Assembly (NCBI RefSeq): GCF_036002945.1
Contig: NZ_CP108529.1
Span: 7,993,001-8,057,000 of the forward strand
From: Streptomyces sp. NBC_01224
Lineage (GTDB): Bacteria; Actinomycetota; Actinomycetes; Streptomycetales; Streptomycetaceae
DNA length: 64,000 nt
Direction of reading: 5' to 3'
Positions 58,226 through 64,000 of this stretch are shown piece after piece. The notes beneath the pieces are model-generated. The model saw only the letters and a program-made list of their open reading frames with translations. It did not search any database and was not told the DNA's origin. Within the stretch, counting starts at the first letter, position 1, and each line of letters begins with the position of its first letter. Made by a program: the position numbers and the translations under genes.

Positions 58226-59467
58226 ATGGAAGAGCAACGCTCACACTGGGCTCACGGCGGGCCGCCGCGCTGGCTGACGGGGGCGCCGGGGCAGTACGCG
58301 TCCCGGCTGCCCTGGCCGTCGACGATCCTGCTCGGTGCCGTCGTCATGGTCGGTTCGACGATCGCGGCCCGGGGCCAGATGGACGAGCGGGCGCCGCTGG
58401 ACATCTTTGCGCGGCTGCTGCTCTTCCTGGCCGTCTCCGTGCTTCTGCTGCGCCACCGCCACCCCGTGGTGGCCGTCTTCGGCAGTTCGGCTGCGGCGAT
58501 GATCTACCTGGCGGCCGGCTATCCGTACGGACCGGTCTTCCTTGCCGTTGCCGTGGGCTGCTTCAGCGCCGTTGTCTCCGGGCACCGGCGGGCCGCTTGG
58601 ACGGCAGTCGGGATGGTGTGGCTGGGGCACGTCCTGGTGGCTCACTGGCTCTACCGGTGGCTGCCGCCCTCCGGCGACCACCCCGCCGCCTGGGGGCAGG
58701 AACTGGGCGTTGCCGCTTGGGTGGTGGCCATCATCGCCGCCGCCGAGTTCGTACGCGTGCGCCGTGAGCAGTGGGCAGATCAGCGCGCGGAGCGGGAGGC
58801 CGCGGAGCAGCGCCGGGCCGACGAGGAGCGGCTGCGGATGGCGCGCGAGCTCCATGACGTCCTGGCCCACAGCATCTCCGTCATCAACGTCCAGTCGAGT
58901 GTCGGTCTCGCGTTGCTGGACTCCGACCCCGAGCAGGCCCGTACCGCCCTCACCACCATCAAGGCCGCCAGCAAGGAGGCGCTGGGCGAGGTCCGCCAGG
59001 TCCTCGACACCCTGCGTACCCCTGGAGACGCCCCCAGGGCCCCGGCTCCCGGACTCGACAGGCTTCCCGAGCTCGTCGAACAGGCGGCGGGCGCCGGGCT
59101 GACCGTCACCGTCGAGACCGATGGCGTACGCGGCGCCGTCCCGCCCGGCACGGATCTCGCCGCCTTCCGGATCGTGCAGGAGGCGCTGACGAACGTGGTC
59201 CGGCACTCCGGATCGCGCACCGCGGAGGTCCGTATCGGCTACGAGCCCGGCCACATCCGGCTCCGTATCGATGACGAAGGACCGGCCACCGGCAATGACG
59301 CAGGCGGCAGCGGCAACGGGCTGGCAGGAATGCGGGAGCGGGCCGCCGCACTGGGTGGCACGATCGAGGCCGGGCCCCGGGCCAACGGCGGCTTCCGGGT
59401 GCGGGCCGAGCTTCCGCTGCCGTCCGATTCGCCCGGCGCGGCAGCGCACAAGGAGGAGACAACGTGA
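58226..59467 (+). CDS. Two-component sensor histidine kinase, NarL group
   Basis: A 413-residue kinase. Residues 30-180 hold about five membrane segments. The HisKA_3 dimerisation domain has RMARELHDVLAHSISVINVQ with phospho-acceptor His210. The ATPase domain includes AFRIVQEALTNVVRHSG (N box), IRLRIDDEG (G1) and GSGNGLAGMRERAAALGG (G2). ATG 58226 lacks a ribosome site; a TAGCGT -10 at 58213-58218 leaves 7 nt, predicting a leaderless mRNA. GTG 58217 would overlap that element. Its stop overlaps the regulator start (GTGA). Confidence 0.88.
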   Translation: MEEQRSHWAHGGPPRWLTGAPGQYASRLPWPSTILLGAVVMVGSTIAARGQMDERAPLDIFARLLLFLAVSVLLLRHRHPVVAVFGSSAAAMIYLAAGYPYGPVFLAVAVGCFSAVVSGHRRAAWTAVGMVWLGHVLVAHWLYRWLPPSGDHPAAWGQELGVAAWVVAIIAAAEFVRVRREQWADQRAEREAAEQRRADEERLRMARELHDVLAHSISVINVQSSVGLALLDSDPEQARTALTTIKAASKEALGEVRQVLDTLRTPGDAPRAPAPGLDRLPELVEQAAGAGLTVTVETDGVRGAVPPGTDLAAFRIVQEALTNVVRHSGSRTAEVRIGYEPGHIRLRIDDEGPATGNDAGGSGNGLAGMRERAAALGGTIEAGPRANGGFRVRAELPLPSDSPGAAAHKEETT

Positions 59468-60129
59468 TCCGCGTACTGCTCGCCGACGACCAGCTGCTGG
59501 TCCGGGCCGGTTTCCGGGCCCTGCTGGACGCTCAGCCCGACATCGAGGTGGCGGGGGAGGCCGCCGACGGTGAGGAGGCCGTACGCATGGTGCGCGAACT
59601 GCGGCCGGACACCGTGCTGATGGACATCCGGATGCCGCATCTCGATGGCCTGGCCGCGACCCGTGCCATCACCGGGGACCCTGAGCTGAGTGACGTCAAG
59701 GTGGTCATGCTCACCACCTTCGAGCTCGACGAGTATGTCTTCGAGGCGATCCGCTCCGGTGCCTCCGGCTTTCTCGTCAAGGACACCGAACCGGAGGAAC
59801 TGCTGCGGGCGGTACGTGCTGTGGTGGGCGGCGACGCACTGCTCTCACCGGGGGTCACCCGCCGGCTGATCGCCGAGTTCGCGGCCCGGTCCAAGGAGCC
59901 CGCGGCGGCAACGGGGCTGAGCGAACTCACCGAACGGGAAAGGGAGGTGATGGCACTCGTCGGCATAGGGCTCTCCAATGAGGAGATCGCCCGCCGGCTG
60001 GTCGTCAGCCCGCTCACCGCCAAGACCCACGTCAGCCGCACCATGGTGAAGCTCGGTGCCCGCGACCGGGCTCAACTCGTTGTGCTCGCCTATGAGTCGG
60101 GGCTCGTACGCCCCGGCTGGCTCGGTTGA
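59464..60129 (+). CDS. Two-component response regulator, NarL/LuxR type
   Basis: A 221-residue regulator. The receiver domain has IRVLLADDQLLVRAGFRALLD, phospho-acceptor Asp54 in VLMDIRMPHLDG, and LVKDTEP with the conserved Lys. The LuxR-type helix-turn-helix is LSELTEREREVMALVGIGLSNEEIARRLVVSPLTAKTHVSRTMVKLGARDRAQLVV. GTG 59464 overlaps the kinase stop codon by 4 bp, so the two are translationally coupled partners. A terminator was not clear downstream. Confidence 0.92.
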   Translation: MIRVLLADDQLLVRAGFRALLDAQPDIEVAGEAADGEEAVRMVRELRPDTVLMDIRMPHLDGLAATRAITGDPELSDVKVVMLTTFELDEYVFEAIRSGASGFLVKDTEPEELLRAVRAVVGGDALLSPGVTRRLIAEFAARSKEPAAATGLSELTEREREVMALVGIGLSNEEIARRLVVSPLTAKTHVSRTMVKLGARDRAQLVVLAYESGLVRPGWLG

Positions 60130-60228
60130 CCCGGCCACGACGGAGGGTGCGCAGCCGCCCGCACAGGTGCGGCGGCCGACGGGCGAGAACTCCCCGTCGG
60201 CCACCGCACATTCCCCCTCGCCGGGTGG

Positions 60229-60470
60229 TCAGTCCCGCACGGACACCTTCTGCGCGGCGGATGCCTCGGCTGCGGCGGCCCGGTCCATTTCGGACGAGGC
60301 GACCAGCACGGTGTGCTGCACGGGCCGGCTGCGCCGCAGCCCGGTCAGGTAGCCGCCGCGGGTGTCCTCGCGCTCGCTGCGCGGGATCAGCTTCAGACCC
60401 GCGACCAGGGCGATCAGTGCGATGGGGGCGGGCAGCAGCCCCGTCTGGTCGCTCGCCCGGAGAAGGACGA
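60229..60470 (-). pseudogene. C-terminal remnant of a membrane transporter (MFS-like)
   Basis: The frame ends at 60229 and reads LLPAPIALIALVAGLKLIPRSEREDTRGGYLTGLRRSRPVQHTVLVASSEMDRAAAAEASAAQ. One membrane helix followed by a polar tail resembles the end of an MFS exporter. The eleven or so preceding helices are absent: upstream of about 60470 the DNA becomes the end of a MarR gene on the other strand. Confidence 0.45.
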
Positions 60471-60471
60471 C

Positions 60472-60612
60472 CTCGTGTGCCGCGGGATGTGCAGCGAGGA
60501 CCGGCGAGGCGTCCGGGTCGAGCTGACGGCGAAGGGCCGAGCGCGTCACGCCGAGGTGAAGCCGTTGCAGAGGTCGGTGCTGGCTCGCATGCTGAACGAA
60601 CCGAGGCACTGA
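60472..60612 (+). pseudogene. C-terminal remnant of a MarR family regulator
   Basis: The translation VCRGMCSEDRRGVRVELTAKGRARHAEVKPLQRSVLARML is the wing and last helix of a MarR regulator; the stop is at 60610-60612. The helix-turn-helix and start are missing because the sequence is joined at about 60470 to the tail of an oppositely oriented transporter gene. A deletion spanning the ends of a convergent pair is the simplest explanation. Confidence 0.55.
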
Positions 60613-60645
60613 GCGCCCCGTCGGGCGCTGCGCCCCTGCCTGCTG

Positions 60646-61401
60646 TCAGGACCAGGTGACTCCGGAGTTCTCGCACCAGAGCCGGGCCGGCTCCGGGTCG
60701 CCTTTCAGGGTGATCGCCGTGAGCGGCAGCCGGTTCCAGAGCGTCAGATAGAGCTGCCCGGCCGTCGCGCTCAACTCGCAGTCCGCAGGGATCTCTTCGG
60801 GTACCGTTTCATCCCGTACGGCCTGCGGCGGTTCCGGCGAGAGCCGGACGGTCCAGGTGGCGTCCGTATCCGTGGCCCGTACCCGCAGGGAACGCGGCGT
60901 TTCCGTACGCACTTTGCTCTTCGGGCGGGCGTGGAACCCGCGCAGCAGCTCGTCGATTCCGTCCACCGCGTGATCGGCCGCCAACGGTGACAGCCGTCCA
61001 CCGCGTGCCGACTCCGCGTCCACCCGGTGAATCGTGGTCTCGTGCGCCTGCCGCCGGGCCCAGAAGGCCAGTGGCGACGGCGCGGGCAGGAAGGTCCAGC
61101 ACTCCAGTCCGGCCGGCGCGGTCGCCAGCGCGTCGACCAGGAGGCTGTGGCCCTCGCGGAACCAGTCGAGCAGCTCGGGTCCGTCCAGATCCGGCTCCCC
61201 GCCGTCCGGGTGGTACGACGTGTGGCCTTCGACGACGAACGCGGTCGCCCAGCGGTGCACCATCCCGGTGTGCCGGAGAAGATCGCGTACCTGCCAGCCC
61301 GGGCAGGTCGGCACCGGTGCCCCGGTTCCCGTCTCCTGTGCCGCGGTCGCCAGCAGCTGCCCCTCGACGGTCAGGGACTTGATGTGGTCCGTGATCTCCA
61401 T
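60646..61401 (-). CDS. Maleylpyruvate isomerase-type mycothiol-dependent enzyme family protein
   Basis: A 251-residue protein of the DinB/MDMPI superfamily. The N-terminal helical domain has PVPTCPGWQVRDLLRHTGMVHRWATAFV with the metal His, and FWARRQAHETTIHRVDAESARG with HExxxHRxD supplying further ligands. The C-terminal domain (WTVRLSPEPPQAV and LYLTLWNRLPL) is the SCP2-like MDMPI C-terminal module. It probably uses mycothiol in isomerisation or transfer. ATG 61401 is used. Next upstream on the strand is a small membrane protein gene, 21 nt away. Confidence 0.82.
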   Translation of the reverse strand: MEITDHIKSLTVEGQLLATAAQETGTGAPVPTCPGWQVRDLLRHTGMVHRWATAFVVEGHTSYHPDGGEPDLDGPELLDWFREGHSLLVDALATAPAGLECWTFLPAPSPLAFWARRQAHETTIHRVDAESARGGRLSPLAADHAVDGIDELLRGFHARPKSKVRTETPRSLRVRATDTDATWTVRLSPEPPQAVRDETVPEEIPADCELSATAGQLYLTLWNRLPLTAITLKGDPEPARLWCENSGVTWS

Positions 61402-61422
61402 GGCCTCGATTGTGCCAGCGGT

Positions 61423-61791
61423 TCAGGCTCCCTGGGGGTGGGCGGTGCGAGTCCGGCTGCCACCGCGCACCAGCCGTACGAACCAGCCGAGGGCGAGCGA
61501 CTGCAGCAGTACGGACACGACCAGGGCGAGGTAGACGAACCAGGCGGGTCCGGCCGCCTCCGCCCCCCACAGTGCGCTGCCGATGAAAAAGACGAACACG
61601 GTGGGCGCCGCGAGGAGGAACAGCCAGACCCCGGCGAACGAGGCGTCCTCGTGGGCGACGAACAGGGTGTCCATGGTGACGAACACCGCGGCCGCCAGGA
61701 CGAGGCCGAGGTAGATCAGCGAGGCGGCGTTGCCGAAGGTCAGGCGCGCGAGCGCGCGGACGTGCTGCCTGTCGATGACCGGCTTGTTCAT
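61423..61791 (-). CDS. Small membrane protein (SCO4225-like)
   Basis: A 122-residue membrane protein with three or four hydrophobic segments: LIYLGLVLAAAVFVTMDTLF, VWLFLLAAPTVFVFFIGSALW and FVYLALVVSVLLQSLALGWF. It resembles the family I recall under the name SCO4225, with conserved HEDASFAGVWLFL. ATG 61791 has GGGGAG upstream; an in-frame ATG at 61824 is less likely. Function unknown. It may share a transcript with the mycothiol-type enzyme gene. Confidence 0.65.
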   Translation of the reverse strand: MNKPVIDRQHVRALARLTFGNAASLIYLGLVLAAAVFVTMDTLFVAHEDASFAGVWLFLLAAPTVFVFFIGSALWGAEAAGPAWFVYLALVVSVLLQSLALGWFVRLVRGGSRTRTAHPQGA

Positions 61792-61871
61792 GGCCCGCTC
61801 CCCATGGATGGATGACGCTTCCATCGTGTCTCCGGGGAGCTGTTCCTGCCTGAGTACGGCTGCTTAATCGC

Positions 61872-63086
61872 TCATGTGTGCGCCGCGTTGCGTGCTCCGT
61901 ACCCCAGTGCCGCGGCCGCGGTGGCCAGCAGTGCCACCGTGGTGAGGGCTGCCGGGAGTGAGAACCAGTCGGTCAGGAAGCCGATCGCGGGCGGTCCGAG
62001 CAGCATCCCGCCGTAGCCGAGCGTCGACGCGGCGGCCACTCCACCGGGCCCGGCCAGCTCACCGGCCCGGCCGACCGCGACGGGGAAGATATTGGCCAGA
62101 CCGAGACCGGTGACGGCGAAACCGAGGAGCGCCAGCCAGGTGGTCGGGGCGAGCGAGCCGAGCAGCATCCCGGCGGCGGCCGTCGCACCGCCCGCGACCA
62201 GGGTCCTGGTCTGGCCCAGCCGTTCGAGCAGTGCCGTGCCGCTGAGTCGGCCGGCCGTCATGGCCAGTGCGAACAGGGAGTATCCGGCGGCGGCGATGCC
62301 CGGGTGGGCGTGCAGGTCCTGTTCCAGATGGAGGGCGCCCCAGTCGGCCAGCGCGCCTTCGCCGTACGCGGTGCAGAGCGCGATCACGCCGAACAGGAGC
62401 ACCATGCGGCGGGACCGCCCGTCCGGGCGCTGCGGCTTCTCGGCGTCGTCGGCCGTTGATGCGGGCTTCGGCGCCGGTTGGCGCAGCAGTACCGGTCCCG
62501 CCGCCGCGGTGACCAGGAGCCCGATCCCGGTGAGGACGAATAGATGTGTGGCGGGGGAGAGGCCGCCCGCGACCAGTCCGCCGAGCCCGGCACCGACCAT
62601 TCCGCCGAGGCTGAACGCGCCGTGGAAGCCGGGCATCACGGGACGCCGCAGGGCGGCGACCAGGTCGACCGCCGCGCTGTTCATCGCCACGTTCATCCCG
62701 CCGTACGCGGCGCCGAAGACCAGGAGCACCAGGCCGAGTGCGAGCGCCGAATGCGTCTGCGCGGGCAGGGCGATGCTGAGGGGTAGCAGAACGCCGCAGA
62801 CCACGGTCACCGGATGGCTGCCGAAGCGCCGGCACAGCCGGCCGGTAAGCATCATGGTCACCACGGCCCCGGCGGATACGCCGAGCAGAGCGAGGCCCAG
62901 GGTGGAGGCCGAGGCGCCGGTCTGGTGCTTGATGGCCGGGATGCGGACCACCCAGCCGGCGAAGAGGAAGCCGTCGAGGGCGAAGAACACGGTCAGCGCG
63001 GTACGGAGGCGGGCCAACGAAGGTGGGGCGGTGTTGCCGCCCGGTCCCCCCGGTAGAGCCGTCCGTATTTTGTTTAGTTGCGGCAC
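61872..63086 (-). CDS. MFS transporter
   Basis: A 404-residue transporter with twelve hydrophobic segments. The first half contains LTVFFALDGFLFAGWVVRIPAIKHQTGAS, GAVVTMMLTGRLCRRFGSHPVTVVCGV (the loop 2-3 GRxxRRxG motif) and GMNVAMNSAAVDL. The second half starts MVLLFGVIALCTAYGEGALADWG. These features fit FucP/YbjJ-type sugar or drug/H+ carriers. GTG 63086 is the start; a -10-like TATGCT ends 6 nt upstream, predicting a leaderless mRNA. It is divergent from a ROK family regulator, the probable controller. Confidence 0.87.
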   Translation of the reverse strand: MPQLNKIRTALPGGPGGNTAPPSLARLRTALTVFFALDGFLFAGWVVRIPAIKHQTGASASTLGLALLGVSAGAVVTMMLTGRLCRRFGSHPVTVVCGVLLPLSIALPAQTHSALALGLVLLVFGAAYGGMNVAMNSAAVDLVAALRRPVMPGFHGAFSLGGMVGAGLGGLVAGGLSPATHLFVLTGIGLLVTAAAGPVLLRQPAPKPASTADDAEKPQRPDGRSRRMVLLFGVIALCTAYGEGALADWGALHLEQDLHAHPGIAAAGYSLFALAMTAGRLSGTALLERLGQTRTLVAGGATAAAGMLLGSLAPTTWLALLGFAVTGLGLANIFPVAVGRAGELAGPGGVAAASTLGYGGMLLGPPAIGFLTDWFSLPAALTTVALLATAAAALGYGARNAAHT

Positions 63087-63092
63087 AAACTC

Positions 63093-63122
63093 AGCATAGG
63101 GGCGTCCGGGTAACGGGCGCAA
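63093..63122 (-). promoter_or_regulatory. Promoter of the MFS transporter gene
   Basis: On the minus strand TTGCGC (63117-63122) and TATGCT (63093-63098) are 18 bp apart, and the GTG start codon begins 6 nt after the -10. No ribosome site is present. Confidence 0.5.
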
Positions 63123-63207
63123 GATGACAGCCCGCCGCGGACGCAAGGGGCACAAGTGCGCCACCGGGGCGTCGGCAGCACCCCCGGATCGTGGGAGACT
63201 CGCCCCC

Positions 63208-64000
63208 ATGAACGGCAAGGTGACCACCACTCGGACAAAGTTGGAGAGGGGCCGCAGCGCGCTCGGACCCGCGCTGGAACTGGTCCACACCGGACGCGCG
63301 CCCACCCGTGCCGTCCTCACCTCCGAGCTCGGGGTCACCCGGGCGACGGCCGGTGCGGTCGCCGCGGAACTGGAGGCACTCGGCCTGATCCGGGTCGACT
63401 CCCGGCCGGGCTCCGCCGCCGGGTCGCAGGGCCGCCCCTCGCACCGGCTGGCCATCCGGGAGTCCGGGCCCGTCGCCATCGCCGCGCAGGTGCACGCCGA
63501 CGGGTTCCGGGCCGCGCTCGTCGGGCTCGGTGGACGGCTCGTCGCCACCGCGCCCGGCTGTGTCACCGTCACGGCGGACCCGGCGCAGGTCATCGGTGAA
63601 GTGGTCGACGACTGTGCCCGGTTGCTGCGGGACAGCGGACTGCGCTGTGTCGGTGCGGGCCTAGCGGTGCCGTCCGCGGTCGCCGAACCGGAGGGCACCG
63701 CGCTCAATCCGCTGCACATCGCCTGGCCGGCGGGCGCCCCGGTGCGAGAGATCTTCGCCGCCTGTGTACGGGAAGCGGGCATCCCCGGACCCGCGTTCAC
63801 CGGGAACGACGTCAACCTTGCCGCGCTCGCCGAACACCGGCACGGTGCCGGGCGCGGTGCCCAGCATCTGCTCTGTGTGGCCACCGGTCACCGAGGCGTG
63901 GGCGGTGCCCTGGTCCTCGACGGCCGTCTGCACACCGGGAGTTCGGGACTCGCGCTGGAGGTCGGCCATCTCACGGTGAACCCCGAGGGCCGCCCGTGCC
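63208..64000 (+). CDS. ROK family transcriptional regulator (partial, runs off the window)
   Basis: The first 264 residues are present with no stop. The N-terminal winged helix ALELVHTGRAPTRAVLTSELGVTRATAGAVAAELEALGLIRVDS marks a repressor rather than a kinase. The ROK domain follows (VAIAAQVHADGFRAALVGLGGRLV, GAGLAVPSAVAEPEGTALNPLHIAWPAG, GNDVNLAALAEHRHG), and LEVGHLTVNPEGRPC shows it stops just inside the zinc motif. It is divergent from the MFS gene with 121 bp between them. Sugar-responsive control of that transporter is likely. Confidence 0.87.
   Translation, partial: MNGKVTTTRTKLERGRSALGPALELVHTGRAPTRAVLTSELGVTRATAGAVAAELEALGLIRVDSRPGSAAGSQGRPSHRLAIRESGPVAIAAQVHADGFRAALVGLGGRLVATAPGCVTVTADPAQVIGEVVDDCARLLRDSGLRCVGAGLAVPSAVAEPEGTALNPLHIAWPAGAPVREIFAACVREAGIPGPAFTGNDVNLAALAEHRHGAGRGAQHLLCVATGHRGVGGALVLDGRLHTGSSGLALEVGHLTVNPEGRPC

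Noticed and set aside
1..64000. CRISPR array, tRNA, rRNA, prophage, transposase or secondary-metabolite cluster
   Set aside because: No regularly spaced repeats, no tRNA-like cloverleaf, no integrase or transposase frames, and no polyketide or peptide synthetase domains were found on reading both strands.

Overview
The window is high-GC actinobacterial chromosome, almost certainly Streptomyces. The evidence is the third-position GC bias, frequent GTG/TTG starts, the LacI/ROK/TetR/HxlR/ArsR regulators beside sugar and redox genes, mycothiol- and F420-type enzymes, and several small protein families I know only from streptomycetes. I see no tRNA, rRNA, CRISPR array, prophage or insertion sequence.

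Layout. 0-8.8 kb: tail of a sensor kinase, FUSC membrane protein, a lactonase with a DasR-like operator, sirohydrochlorin-chelatase-like protein, N-acetylglucosamine kinase, uracil-DNA glycosylase, a BNR-repeat protein, a cupin and an acetyltransferase. 8.9-15.7 kb: a complete bxlR<>bxlEFGA-type locus (LacI repressor, binding lipoprotein, two permeases, GH3 enzyme) with inverted CGAA/TTCG operators. 15.7-20 kb: a decayed region with a xylanase/GH115 chimeric pseudogene, a GH2 fragment and an S41 peptidase fragment around an intact old-yellow-enzyme gene and a thioesterase. 20-25.7 kb: oxidoreductase/HxlR pair, ArsR regulator, ferredoxin-NADP reductase-like flavoprotein, and a divergent DUF305/LVIVD pair. 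25.7-31 kb: HAD, PAP2, M56 peptidase, DUF5134, VOC, GNAT and glycerophosphodiesterase genes.

31.4-36 kb: a compact set of DUF6421, SDR, threonine aldolase, transglutaminase-like gene and broken B3/4-domain gene. It has no assigned pathway and is my best candidate for an undescribed system; its transglutaminase gene looks leaderless under a long inverted repeat. 36-41.5 kb: acyltransferase, thioredoxin-like protein, a cysteine-type leader peptide before a flavin reductase, etfBA and a DUF6986 aldolase. 41.5-49.2 kb: LacI/ROK-kinase pair sharing a perfect palindrome, then a GH27 alpha-galactosidase divergent from a second sugar ABC transporter. Neither sugar transporter has an ATPase gene here, as is usual where MsiK is shared.

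49.5-64 kb: MDR oxidoreductase, remnants of an F420 reductase and small genes, a kinase-Nudix fusion, MBL hydrolase, M20 dipeptidase, geranylgeranyl-reductase-like flavoprotein, a deazaflavin-dependent reductase facing a TetR regulator with twin operators, a NarL-type two-component system, mutually truncated MarR and MFS remnants, a mycothiol-dependent-type enzyme, a small membrane protein, and an MFS transporter divergent from a ROK regulator that runs off the end.

Two themes recur: many disabled genes created by deletions or frameshifts without visible mobile elements, and several probable leaderless starts. Family names come from recognising motifs by eye; no searches were run.
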